Assembly: GCF_900009265.2 (NCBI RefSeq)
Contig: NZ_LR735001.1
Location: 1-64,000, forward strand
DNA: 64,000 bases
Origin: Planktothrix paucivesiculata PCC 9631
GTDB taxonomy: Bacteria > Cyanobacteriota > Cyanobacteriia > Cyanobacteriales > Microcoleaceae
Reading direction: 5' to 3'
Shown: one piece after another, positions 45,445 to 54,404 of the stretch
How the letters are laid out: the number at the start of each line of letters is the position of its first letter
How positions within the stretch are numbered: position 1 is the stretch's first letter
Notes under the pieces: model-generated
What the model was told of the DNA's origin: nothing
Databases searched by the model: none
What the model saw: only the letters and a program-made list of their open reading frames with translations
Made by a program: the position numbers and the translations under genes

Positions 45445-45505
45445 AAAAAAATTCCTATTTGTAAATACAAGTTGAATTATCAGGTTAACTTGGTTCTTTT
45501 GTAAA

Positions 45506-45567
45506 ATGAATATTTTTAATTATAGGTATGCAGCAAATCGATATTAAGCAAATAGACCTAAATTTGT
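45506..45567 (+). repeat. 62-base direct repeat, copy 2
   Basis: This copy spans the 22 bases upstream of the intact LysR gene and its first 13 codons. Copy 1 is at 44777-44838. Confidence 0.85.
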
Positions 45568-46463
45568 TAACAATTTTAAAAGTTCTACTGGAGGAAAATA
45601 GCGTTACTAAAGCCAGCCAAAAATTGAATTTAAGTCAATCCGCAACTAGCCATGCTTTAAAAAGACTCCGAAAAATGTTTAACGATCCCTTGCTAGAGCG
45701 CTCATCTGCGGGAATGCGGGCTACGCCTAGGGCTTTAGCTTTGAAACTATCCCTAGAAAGCATCCTGTTTGATATCGAAAAGTTAGTTACAGAACCAATT
45801 TTCATCCCGGAATTAGCTCGGGGGACGATTCGGATCGCCGCTTCAGATTACGCCACTACTGTGATCTTGCCTTCAGTTTTGAGAGAACTTTCTTTGAAGA
45901 ATCCTTATATTGATATCGAATGTTATGACTGGCATCCTGAAACTTTGGATCGGATCAAAAATGGAGAGCTTGATCTCGGTTTGGGGATAGTAGACCTAGA
46001 TAAAACTAATGAATTTGGATATGAAAATTTATTTACGGAGGATTTTGTCTCGATTGTTAGGGTAGAACATCCTATTATTAAAAAAGGGATTACTCTGGAA
46101 TCCTACATTGCTTGGCCCCACGCTTTAATTACGATTACAGGCTTACCCATTAACTCAATTAAGAAATCATCTAAAAGTCATGTTGATCGCATTTTAGAAG
46201 AATTGGGAGTCGAACGTCGAGTCAGGTTAAAGTTACCCCATTTCCTATCTGCGGCTCTAATTGTGGGTCAAACCGATATGATTTTGACTTTACCCCGTCG
46301 GATTGCTTTAATATTTGCCAGTATAGCTAAGATCACCATATTTGATCCCCCAATTGATTTGGGTCAGTACAACTATATGCAAATTTGGTCTAAGAATTCT
46401 GATCATGTTCCCTTTCAAATGTGGCTACGGGATTTAATCAGAATCCAAACTCAAGATATCTAA
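45528..46463 (+). CDS. LysR-family transcriptional regulator (NodD-like)
   Basis: The 311-residue regulator begins MQQIDIKQIDLNLLTILKVL, typical of the NodD/LeuO/NahR branch. The helix-turn-helix is at about 25-47 (VTKASQKLNLSQSATSHALK). The ligand domain starts at about 95 (GTIRIAASDYATTVILPSVL) and includes DLGLGIVDL. It probably controls the divergent 129-residue gene; the inducer is unknown. The 3' end is followed within 8 bases by a MITE-like element and faces nadE. Confidence 0.9.
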   Translation: MQQIDIKQIDLNLLTILKVLLEENSVTKASQKLNLSQSATSHALKRLRKMFNDPLLERSSAGMRATPRALALKLSLESILFDIEKLVTEPIFIPELARGTIRIAASDYATTVILPSVLRELSLKNPYIDIECYDWHPETLDRIKNGELDLGLGIVDLDKTNEFGYENLFTEDFVSIVRVEHPIIKKGITLESYIAWPHALITITGLPINSIKKSSKSHVDRILEELGVERRVRLKLPHFLSAALIVGQTDMILTLPRRIALIFASIAKITIFDPPIDLGQYNYMQIWSKNSDHVPFQMWLRDLIRIQTQDI

Positions 46464-46470
46464 TATAAAC

Positions 46471-46560
46471 AGGACTTACGCAAAACAACCATATCTAGTA
46501 GGGGCGAACAGCCGTTCGCCCCTACAGATGGTGTATAATTGGGTATTCTGCGTAAGTCCT
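46471..46560. mobile_element. MITE-like palindromic element
   Basis: The 90-base element has perfect 12-bp terminal inverted repeats, AGGACTTACGCA and TGCGTAAGTCCT. At its centre is a strong dyad, TAGGGGCGAAC-AGCC-GTTCGCCCCTA. It has no coding capacity. These termini are common in cyanobacterial genomes. No clear target-site duplication was found. It separates the convergent LysR and nadE genes and could act as a bidirectional terminator. Confidence 0.75.
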
Positions 46561-46582
46561 AATAAAAAACAATATAAAATTA

Positions 46583-48286
46583 TTAGAATTCACTCAATAT
46601 TTTAGCAATAGGCATTCTCCATCCGGTTCCAAAAGCGCGATCGCTAATTTTTAATCCTGGGGCAGCTTGACGGCGTTTAAATTCCGCAATCATTACTAAT
46701 TTAATCACTTTCTGAACCACCGATTCTTGATGTCCTGCTTCCACAATTTCAGCTAAGGATTGATGTTTTTCAATTAAACGATATAGAATATCATCTAAAA
46801 TTTCATAGGGGGGTAAAGAATCCTGATCGACCTGTCCAGGTTTGAGTTCTGCACTCGGCGGTTTTGTTAAAATATGCTCAGGAATAATGTTTTTCCCATG
46901 ATATTGATTAAACCAAGAACATAAGGAATAAACCCGGGTTTTCGGCACATCGGCAATTACCGCTAATCCCCCATTCATATCGCCATATAAGGTACAATAT
47001 CCCACTGCCATTTCTGATTTATTTCCTGTGGTTAATAGCAAATGTCCGAATTTATTAGAAACCGCCATTAATAATGTGCCTCGGATGCGCGATTGCAGGT
47101 TTTCTTCTGCTAACCCAAATGGGGTTTCTGCAAACATGGGTTCTAGGGTTTGATCAAAGGTTTGCATTAAATCCCCAATGGGTAAAGTTTGGGTTTGTAT
47201 TCCTAAATTATTCGCTAATTCTAAGGCATCTTGAATCGAATGATCGGAACTATAGGGAGAGGGCATTAACACCCCTAAAACCTTTTCTTTGCCTAATGCT
47301 TGCGTTGCGATCGCAGCCACTAAAGCCGAATCTATTCCCCCACTTAACCCTAAAATAACTTGAGAAAATCCACACTTTTGCACATAATCTTTTACCCCCA
47401 AAACCAACGCTAACCAAATTTCTTGATCCTCACTTTCAGTTAAGTTTATTTCCTGGTTTTGGGCAGAAATAGCAGTTAAATCTTGTATATTTGAATCAAA
47501 TTCTATAATCTCAAAATCCGTATCAAAATCTTTTAAACTTAATATTTTATCGCCATTTCTATTAAATGCAAAACTACAACCATCAAAAATTAAATCATCA
47601 TTTCCCCCCACTTGATTCGCATATAGAATCGGAATATTATACCGTTTTGCACTATGACTAATTAAAGATTGTCTGAATTTCTGTTTTCCCACTTGATAGG
47701 GAGAAGCCGATAAATTAACCACTAAATCTATATTTTTCTCGGCTAATTCTGCTAAAGGATTACAAGCATAATTCCGTTTACCCCAGAATGATTCATCATT
47801 CCATAAATCCTCACAGATTGTCACCCCAATTTTAATTCTATCTCCAGAATTTTCTAAAACAAAAAAATTACTTTCTAACCCCGGTTCAAAATATCGATCT
47901 TCATCAAAAACATCATAGGTTGGTAATAATCGCTTTTGAAAATATTGTTTAATTTCACCCTGTTCTAATAACGCTGCACTATTATAAATCGGGTTTCCCC
48001 CATTTTTTTGATAGTCTAAATTTTGTTGAACTGTTCCTACTAATACCGCAATTGCTGACGGTAAATCTCTTGCTAATTGCTCTAACTTTTCCGTTGCTGC
48101 TTGAATAAAACTAGGACGAATCAATAAATCTCGCGGGGGATATCCCGTCAAAGATAATTCCGTAGTTAATAACAAATCACATCCGGCGGTAAAGGCTTTT
48201 TCGGCTGCTTCTAATATCCGTTGGGCGTTTCCGGTTAAGTCTCCAACGGTGGGGTTAAGTTGAGCGATCGCAATTTTCATAGTCAA
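46583..48286 (-). CDS. nadE: glutamine-dependent NAD+ synthetase
   Basis: The 567-residue cytosolic enzyme makes NAD+ from deamido-NAD+, ATP and glutamine. The N-terminal nitrilase-like glutaminase domain (about 1-270) shows TTELSLTGYPPRDL for the catalytic Glu and GVTICEDLWNDESFW for the nucleophilic Cys. The C-terminal synthetase domain has the ATP-site loop LGLSGGIDSALVAAIA, then TTGNKSEMAVGYCTLYGD. The length is standard for the two-domain form. It faces the LysR gene across the MITE. The four-gene caspase operon ends just upstream on the same strand, 50 bases away, but this housekeeping gene is probably separate. Confidence 0.95.
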   Translation of the reverse strand: MTMKIAIAQLNPTVGDLTGNAQRILEAAEKAFTAGCDLLLTTELSLTGYPPRDLLIRPSFIQAATEKLEQLARDLPSAIAVLVGTVQQNLDYQKNGGNPIYNSAALLEQGEIKQYFQKRLLPTYDVFDEDRYFEPGLESNFFVLENSGDRIKIGVTICEDLWNDESFWGKRNYACNPLAELAEKNIDLVVNLSASPYQVGKQKFRQSLISHSAKRYNIPILYANQVGGNDDLIFDGCSFAFNRNGDKILSLKDFDTDFEIIEFDSNIQDLTAISAQNQEINLTESEDQEIWLALVLGVKDYVQKCGFSQVILGLSGGIDSALVAAIATQALGKEKVLGVLMPSPYSSDHSIQDALELANNLGIQTQTLPIGDLMQTFDQTLEPMFAETPFGLAEENLQSRIRGTLLMAVSNKFGHLLLTTGNKSEMAVGYCTLYGDMNGGLAVIADVPKTRVYSLCSWFNQYHGKNIIPEHILTKPPSAELKPGQVDQDSLPPYEILDDILYRLIEKHQSLAEIVEAGHQESVVQKVIKLVMIAEFKRRQAAPGLKISDRAFGTGWRMPIAKILSEF

Positions 48287-48335
48287 ATTTAAGTAAGATA
48301 TTCACTCAGATGAGTTTATTAACCTGTTCAATAGC

Positions 48336-49820
48336 TTATTTCTTCTTAACATGATTCCCTAATCCCAGCAACCCGATAACTAACCCCGTTAACCCCGCTA
48401 CGATCAAGCCTATGATCAGGCTCAAAACCAGTGAAATAGAGGGCATTAACCAAGATTCTGGAATTGTCAAACTCCTCAAAACTTGCCCTAAATTCTGCTC
48501 TACAGTCGCTTTTACTTCCCCTGAATTGATAATAGTAGCAGGTTCAACAACATAGGGGAATTGTCCAGAAATTGAAGCCGTTACAGAAGCCGCAGCTAAA
48601 CCCGCACCCACAATACCCAGTGTATTTTGAAATGTGCGATCGCTCTTTGCTTCTCTGACTTGCAAGTTAACTCGAATTAAGTTGACTGCAACTTCTAGCA
48701 TCTTTAACCCCGCACTCAGATTTTCCGAGTCTTTATTAACTTGTTTTAAGTATTTATTTCGAGCGTAGGAATGAAACTGCTCTAAGCATTTTACTTCATA
48801 TTCTGGGTTTTTTTCACATACTTTAGCAACTAATTCTTTAAGCTGTTGGCGGTAGCTATCCAGATTAACTTCAATCGTACTTCTCTGAAATTCTAAATAA
48901 CTGAGATTGATGGCATAATCAGAAAATAGATTATCAGCATCACTGACTTTTTGACTAAGTTCGTTCAGATTAAATCCTTCGTATCCTTGAGTTTTAAACT
49001 CTTTGACGTAATTTTGAACCTCTACAAATTCAGCTTCTAACTGTCGTTTAACGAGCCGACTTTGTACATAAGCCCAAAGAATTTTATGGCGATGGCAAAA
49101 CAATTGCATCCAGTGATCAATTAATTCTGCTGCATTTTCTATTGCCTTTAAGTCGGGATATAATATAATGATTACATGAGGATTTTTTTGCTGTAAATCA
49201 TCGAGTGCTTTTTGAGGAGTATCGTTTAAATTATGGGGATTCCATTCAAAGAATCTTCCCCCTAATAACTTTCCCTCACCTTGGGGTTTTCCTTGAGAAT
49301 CTGCTTCTTTTTCTACTAGCAAATTATAACATTTTTGAGCCAAGTTTTCAACATCTTCTATTTTAATAGTTGAGGGGATTTGACCACTAATTAACCAAGT
49401 TTGCCCTAAGCTACCCCCTTGATTTTTGATAACCTGATTAACTATAATTTTTTTAAGCGTTGTTATTTCTTGAATAGAAGTATTAGAAGTGCGATCGCTC
49501 ACCGAACAGTCAACCATCAGCGCATCAGTATCACTCAGTTGCACCGGATAGTAATATCCTTCATATTTAGCTTTATATTCAGACGGAAGGTTGAGCGGTT
49601 CTATAAATTCGCATTCTTCTGTTAATAACCGTACAAATTCTGTTTCCCACTCCATTTTTTCATGCGGGGGAGATGCCTTAATCTTGTTTTGTAAAGAGGG
49701 AGGCAATTTATTTAAAGATACTAGCTCATTCTCTTTCCGAGTAGCCAAATCCTGCCCTAGTCCCTGACGCAAATCGTAGAGATAGAGGTCAATTGTGGGG
49801 TAAATCAGATGATCTTTCAT
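48336..49820 (-). CDS. membrane protein of the caspase operon, family unknown
   Basis: This 494-residue protein has about 400 largely soluble, helix-rich residues (HVIIILYPDLKAIENAAELI, then long helices up to KSDRTFQNTLG). It ends with two hydrophobic segments, about 410-435 (GIVGAGLAAASVTASISG) and about 458-487 (SISLVLSLIIGLIVAGLTGL), and a basic tail. The layout, a long helical body followed by two C-terminal membrane helices, recalls CorA-like or pore-forming effectors, but no motif proves it. Its ATG overlaps the stop of the 173-residue gene in a 4-base ATGA, so it is made together with that protein and belongs to the caspase-STAND operon. A membrane-acting effector role is inference. 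Confidence 0.6.
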   Translation of the reverse strand: MKDHLIYPTIDLYLYDLRQGLGQDLATRKENELVSLNKLPPSLQNKIKASPPHEKMEWETEFVRLLTEECEFIEPLNLPSEYKAKYEGYYYPVQLSDTDALMVDCSVSDRTSNTSIQEITTLKKIIVNQVIKNQGGSLGQTWLISGQIPSTIKIEDVENLAQKCYNLLVEKEADSQGKPQGEGKLLGGRFFEWNPHNLNDTPQKALDDLQQKNPHVIIILYPDLKAIENAAELIDHWMQLFCHRHKILWAYVQSRLVKRQLEAEFVEVQNYVKEFKTQGYEGFNLNELSQKVSDADNLFSDYAINLSYLEFQRSTIEVNLDSYRQQLKELVAKVCEKNPEYEVKCLEQFHSYARNKYLKQVNKDSENLSAGLKMLEVAVNLIRVNLQVREAKSDRTFQNTLGIVGAGLAAASVTASISGQFPYVVEPATIINSGEVKATVEQNLGQVLRSLTIPESWLMPSISLVLSLIIGLIVAGLTGLVIGLLGLGNHVKKK

Positions 49821-50338
49821 ATTAGAGGAAGTAATGTTGGTGGTTGAGTATCTGAATCAGTAGAAGATTGTGACAACTTTTCTAATAGACGCTGAAACAG
49901 ACTTTTGCTAACTTCCGGCGGATTATCGCTTTTGAGAATCGGAACAACAATATCATTAATAATTGTGAGACTTGGAGAGCGTTGTGATTTTTTAGGTTTG
50001 ACACCTCGCCTTTCTATTTGGCTGGATTCATTACCAGTCTGAAGTGCCTCTAACACTTCTTCTGAAGTTGGCAAGTAATCTAAATTTTCACTATTTTCTG
50101 TTGCTAGAAAACTAATTAATGCTGTTTGATACTTGGTAAAACTTTCATTTAATTTAGGGTTTGAGTCAATCACAGACATTAACTTAGCGTGGGTTTTGTC
50201 CCTCATTTCAGGATTGAGTTGAAGCTGTTCTCCTATTGTAAAAAGTTCCTCTTGCTGGTCAGAGTTAAGGGTGACATCTGGATCTCTAATTGCCAGAAGC
50301 AGGGCCAGGAGAGTAGGGAGAGCAGGTGGTTGGCTCAT
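49817..50338 (-). CDS. small unknown protein of the caspase operon
   Basis: The 173-residue protein has a helical N-terminal half (PTLLALLLAIRDPDVTLNSD, QQEELFTIGEQLQLNP). A basic linker (RRGVKPKKSQRS) connects it to a second helical part (LFQRLLEKLSQSS). There is no membrane segment or signal peptide. It could be an adaptor, but I do not recognise a family. It overlaps the membrane-protein gene by 4 bases and lies 75 bases after the 117-residue gene on the same strand. Confidence 0.55.
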   Translation of the reverse strand: MSQPPALPTLLALLLAIRDPDVTLNSDQQEELFTIGEQLQLNPEMRDKTHAKLMSVIDSNPKLNESFTKYQTALISFLATENSENLDYLPTSEEVLEALQTGNESSQIERRGVKPKKSQRSPSLTIINDIVVPILKSDNPPEVSKSLFQRLLEKLSQSSTDSDTQPPTLLPLI

Positions 50339-50413
50339 GATGGGAGTAAAGTCAGTTAGAATTGCTCTTAATTATAGTAGAATCAGACGCGATCGCATTC
50401 TTGTTATTATTTA

Positions 50414-50767
50414 TCATTGTTTTACAAGAGCCGATGTCCGAAATGTAGCCGCTTTAAGTTCGGCTTCGACAAGAGTTTCTAATTCTGCTTGTTGTTTGGA
50501 AGAAAGGGTTTGTCCGCGATCGCGTGCGGCACGCCACAAATTCATTAATTCCGATAATTGTTTTTGTTGTTCGGCAGTAAACAATTCATCGGGGTTAAAT
50601 CTTTGAATAATTAGTAAGGCACTGAAGTTTGTTTCGCCTAATAAAGTAGTCAAACCATCTAAAGATTGACCCGCAGTTGTGCCAACAGACTGTTGATCTC
50701 CGGCAATAGCGCGATAAGATTTCTCACCGTTGGTATTAAATACAGGCACGATCGCAACTGTAGTCAT
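50414..50767 (-). CDS. small conserved-looking protein of the caspase operon
   Basis: The 117-residue protein starts with a compact N-terminal domain (TTVAIVPVFNTNGEKSYRAI, AGDQQSVGTTAGQSLDGL, FSALLIIQRFNPDELFT). A C-terminal helical region rich in Glu and Ala follows (LMNLWRAARDRGQTLSSKQQ, LETLVEAELKAA). I have the impression that similar small proteins are common in cyanobacteria but cannot name a function. It is the second gene of the unit, 119 bases downstream of the caspase-STAND gene; that spacer is rich in GCGATCGC octamers. Confidence 0.55.
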   Translation of the reverse strand: MTTVAIVPVFNTNGEKSYRAIAGDQQSVGTTAGQSLDGLTTLLGETNFSALLIIQRFNPDELFTAEQQKQLSELMNLWRAARDRGQTLSSKQQAELETLVEAELKAATFRTSALVKQ

Positions 50768-50886
50768 ATCTGGTTCAAAGTTAGTTAATTATTAATTATA
50801 ACCTTTCTTTTATCCGATGCTGATTCTGAGCAGAAGAGCGCGATCGCGTTTCGGAAAAAGGATCAAGGGCGATCGCGTTCTCTGAA

Positions 50887-53800
50887 TCATAAAAAAGCGG
50901 GATCACCATCCGCTGCTAATATTGGAATGAGCGTAAGAATGTCACCTGACTGTACACCCGCATCTTTAAGAGTCATAAAACCATTTAAAGGGATATTAGT
51001 GCGCTTTAAAACTATACAGTCAAGGAGATCGCGTGAAAGATTAAAATGATCTGATGCTGATAGCATCAAATCTTCTACTATAAAATTAATAGGCACATCT
51101 GTTTCAGCTTTTCTTAACCCATCATAAGTCATCACTGTGATGGTAATTTGTTCAATTGTAGGATAATGTAAAATTTCAGGCTCAAATTGCTCATGGGAAT
51201 CAATCTGGATTCCGCCACCCCCTCCTACGATTCGACTGAGAATAAGAACGTCACCTGACAGTACACCGAGAGCTTTAAAAGTCATTGAAGGAGAAAGTAT
51301 TAAATTATTATACTCCAAAATTAAATGACACGGTACACCCTCTAAATTTGCTACTTCTTGCGCCGCTGATATAAATTCTGAAACTATCATATCAGCCGGG
51401 ATATCAACAGTTTTTCTAAAACAACCGTCTATTCTTTTAACAGTAACATCAATAAAGTCATTGCCAGGTATAAAATTGCGTTTATTAGAATAAATCCTTT
51501 GCTCTATTTGGGCGATATCTTCCTGATCAATTCTTAAAATATTTTGCAATAATTGAAATTCTTTTTGAGTTGTCATAAGCAGAGGAAACTCCTGTGAAAC
51601 AACCTGTAAAATGGCTCTTTGATACTGAAGTATTTTAGATTCGTAATTTCTGTCAGAATTCAAAACTTCTGATTCTATGCTATCTGAATCCCAAAGTAAA
51701 AGTCCCAGTCGAAATCTTGGGACATCCAAAATTGAAGAACGAACAGTAGTAATTAAACCTAAATGAGCGACTTCCTCAACAATTCTCCAGTATTTTAGCT
51801 TTCTTACATAGAAAGGTTTTTCTAGCTCGGAATAGTCTATATTAAACAATAAGTCCTGAATAGTTTCGCTGACTTCAATAAATTGCTCACAAAGAGAAGA
51901 AAGAGGAAGCCTCCACAAAAAATTATTAGCTCTTTCTAACTTCCGCCCCAACCAGAATAAAGATAAGTCTTCAGTACGGCAATCATTACTTTCCCATTCC
52001 TTCGCTGCTTTCTCTATATCTCGTTTAACTTTAATCGCTTCTCTCTCCGCATTCACCCACTCGCACAACTTATCCCAATGTCTAATCAACGCTTCATGGG
52101 CAATATCAACCACTGGCACTCCATTTTCTTCACTGGTAACAATTAACCGGGCTTTTTCATCATTTAAAATCCCGATCACCTCCTCAACCAGATCCTCTGA
52201 ATATTCCCCCCTTCCCAAAGTTTCTACTAATTGATATTTCGTGACTTGGCGACGAGTATCCTCCGTATCTTCTCCCAACTGTGTTAACTCGATAAAAATC
52301 CACCTGGCTATCTCCTTTTGCGCTGTCGATAAGTTCTTAAAAACTTTATTAGCTTGTTCTTCTAGCGTTCCCTTTAAACCCCCTAATTCGTTATAAGAAT
52401 TAAGAGTAAGCTGATTAGATAATCCTGGTTTTCCCTGTTGCCATTGTTGATGCCACTGCTGCCAGAGTGCTGTAAGAGAAAATTGCAATAGTGGCAAACT
52501 ACCCGCAGAATCTTTCACATCTACAATCATCTGGGTGACTAACCGACGTTCTACTTCTAAACCTACCTGCTTTGCTGGTTCACAAATCGCCTCATCTAAC
52601 TCCTCAAAAGTCATCGGTGTAACTGTTACCAAATGCTCTTGAATCTTTTTGGCAAGTCCGGCATATTCCTGTTCGGCACACTTACCCAAGAAATCTGCCC
52701 GCATGGTAATAACAACACAAAGTTTATTTTCAGTGCTATCTAAGGCTCCTAATAAACACTCAAAAAACTGTTGACGTTCTGCCTCTTGTTTCGCAGTTCC
52801 TTGACACAGAGTAAACGCTTCTTCAAATTGGTCGATTACCAAAAATACCCGTTCTGCTTCAACATCTGCTACAAACTCTTGTAGTGCTACAGCCCCATTT
52901 TGATTGAGTGCATCCTTAAGCCAACGTAAGGCAGTTTTATTGCCTTCGGCAAAGGCTTCTGCTAAACTTTGCAGTGGATATTCTCCGGGTCGAATCACGG
53001 GCAAGATTTTCCATTGTTTGCTCTGTAAAAGTCGCTGTCCTAATTTTAATTGATAAAGCAATCCCGCCCTCACAACAGAAGATTTACCGCTTCCCGAAGG
53101 GCCGAGAACTGCTAAAAAATTCCCGGTTCTTACTTTTTCAATTAACTCGCCAGTTAATGCCGTGCGACCGTAAAAATACTTAGGATCAGTATCGTTAAAA
53201 TCAAACGCTTGCAAACCTTTGTAGGGACAAATATCAGGTTGTTGGTTACTAACTGCTTCTATATTATCAATTTTTACTCCCTGGATGAGTTGAATTGCTC
53301 CGCCAGAATTGTTAAAAACTGGACGCTGAGGAAAGTTTCGCCAGTATTCATTCGTTTGTATTTGTTGGTTAACGAAATCTGCTAAAAAAAGGTTGTTTAT
53401 CCACTTACCAACTTGACGCGGCTGCGGATCGAGTCCTTGTAAAAGAAGGCTAGTTAGTACGCCATGTTTGCCAGTGGCGTAAGCAGTTTCCGAAGCACTA
53501 CAGGCAGCAATAAAACAGCGATCGCGCACCTTGCCTGCATTTCCTGGATCGGCTTTATTTAATACGTCGATAAATTGGCCGCCATGACAACAATCCAGCC
53601 AGATAATCTGCTGTTTAACATCACTTTCTAGTAAAATATCTCGCAGTGAATTTAAAGCCAAACCATATAATTCTTGCTCAGGATTAGTATCACTGCTAGC
53701 TAAAAATCCTTCTTTTAAACCTCTCGGTTTTCGCAAACCGTGTCCAGCAAAAAACAGCAAGGCTGTATCAGGGCAATCTTTTTCTCCTATGGCGAACAGT

Positions 53801-54030
53801 TGGAGAATTTCTTCTTCTAATACCTTAATATTAACTATTTCTTCTACAGAACCAGGTTTAGGATTTACCTTGAATTTCTGATCAGCAACACCAGCAGGTA
53901 ATCGGCGTACCTTAAAACCGCCGTAGGTTTCGAGAAGATGGGCGATCGCCTCCGCATCGAAAGCCGGTCTTTTCAAATTTTCCAGATCAGGATATCGGTT
54001 AATGCCGACTACCAACGCCTGTCGGTTCAT
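50887..54030 (-). CDS. caspase - nSTAND NTPase - tandem ubiquitin-like domain protein
   Basis: The 1047-residue protein opens with a caspase/metacaspase-type peptidase (about 1-250). Its catalytic His is H97 in LLFFAGHGLRKPRG and the catalytic Cys is C148 in IIWLDCCHGGQFID. A linker with CPYKGLQAFDFNDTDPKYF leads into an nSTAND-type ATPase (Walker A GPSGSGKSS at 310-318, Walker B VFLVIDQFEEAF near 405), then a winged-helix and helical region to about 860. The end is unusual: in place of the WD40 or TPR repeats often found there, two beta-grasp, ubiquitin-like units follow (about 862-945 and 960-1040), each closing with GD(V/I)L.L. The first is followed by IVGGGGGI. It is probably an NTP-gated protease switch in a conflict or cell-death response; that role is inference. 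Confidence 0.85.
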   Translation of the reverse strand: MNRQALVVGINRYPDLENLKRPAFDAEAIAHLLETYGGFKVRRLPAGVADQKFKVNPKPGSVEEIVNIKVLEEEILQLFAIGEKDCPDTALLFFAGHGLRKPRGLKEGFLASSDTNPEQELYGLALNSLRDILLESDVKQQIIWLDCCHGGQFIDVLNKADPGNAGKVRDRCFIAACSASETAYATGKHGVLTSLLLQGLDPQPRQVGKWINNLFLADFVNQQIQTNEYWRNFPQRPVFNNSGGAIQLIQGVKIDNIEAVSNQQPDICPYKGLQAFDFNDTDPKYFYGRTALTGELIEKVRTGNFLAVLGPSGSGKSSVVRAGLLYQLKLGQRLLQSKQWKILPVIRPGEYPLQSLAEAFAEGNKTALRWLKDALNQNGAVALQEFVADVEAERVFLVIDQFEEAFTLCQGTAKQEAERQQFFECLLGALDSTENKLCVVITMRADFLGKCAEQEYAGLAKKIQEHLVTVTPMTFEELDEAICEPAKQVGLEVERRLVTQMIVDVKDSAGSLPLLQFSLTALWQQWHQQWQQGKPGLSNQLTLNSYNELGGLKGTLEEQANKVFKNLSTAQKEIARWIFIELTQLGEDTEDTRRQVTKYQLVETLGRGEYSEDLVEEVIGILNDEKARLIVTSEENGVPVVDIAHEALIRHWDKLCEWVNAEREAIKVKRDIEKAAKEWESNDCRTEDLSLFWLGRKLERANNFLWRLPLSSLCEQFIEVSETIQDLLFNIDYSELEKPFYVRKLKYWRIVEEVAHLGLITTVRSSILDVPRFRLGLLLWDSDSIESEVLNSDRNYESKILQYQRAILQVVSQEFPLLMTTQKEFQLLQNILRIDQEDIAQIEQRIYSNKRNFIPGNDFIDVTVKRIDGCFRKTVDIPADMIVSEFISAAQEVANLEGVPCHLILEYNNLILSPSMTFKALGVLSGDVLILSRIVGGGGGIQIDSHEQFEPEILHYPTIEQITITVMTYDGLRKAETDVPINFIVEDLMLSASDHFNLSRDLLDCIVLKRTNIPLNGFMTLKDAGVQSGDILTLIPILAADGDPAFL

Positions 54031-54341
54031 GTATGATTAAAGCTACTCAGGCTGAAAGATTTTGATATCAAGTATACCCTAAACCATCCCTAGATAAAAT
54101 AATCAACCTTAAGTACCAGATTTGAGAGGAGAAACCCAGTTTCTCTACAAGATTGTCGGTGGTAAACAATAAATTTACGCAGAAACCCGGTTTCTATATC
54201 GCTTGTGGGTTGTCGAGAATTATCGAGTCGAGTTAGTTTGATTAATTGCTAAATTTCAATCGTTTAATCGTTGCTTTTCATGCCTTGAGTGATAGAATTA
54301 AGGAAACTGCGATCATCCTGCACCTAAAGGTTATTTAAGCC
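54031..54341. other. repeat-containing gap upstream of the caspase operon
   Basis: The 311-base gap carries two copies of the dispersed palindrome AGAAACC(C/G)(A/G)GTTTCT at 54130-54144 and 54181-54195. It also holds the non-coding first half of the 126-base repeat from 54279. It must also contain the promoter of the caspase operon on the minus strand; no specific box was recognised. Confidence 0.55.
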
Positions 54342-54404
54342 ATGACGGAAATCATTTTCCTAGTAGAATCTGATGTTGAAGGGGGGTATATTGCCCAGGA
54401 ATTA
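54279..54404 (+). repeat. 126-base direct repeat, copy 1
   Basis: This copy matches 55109-55234 at 123 of 126 positions in the same orientation. It contains 63 bases of upstream sequence and the first 21 codons of a small HicB-like gene. Confidence 0.9.

Noticed and set aside
45088-45504. Plus-strand open frame of 138 codons opposite the 129-residue gene
   Set aside because: It is the shadow of the minus-strand gene, with Cys/Ile/Ser-rich low-quality translation and no ribosome-binding site.
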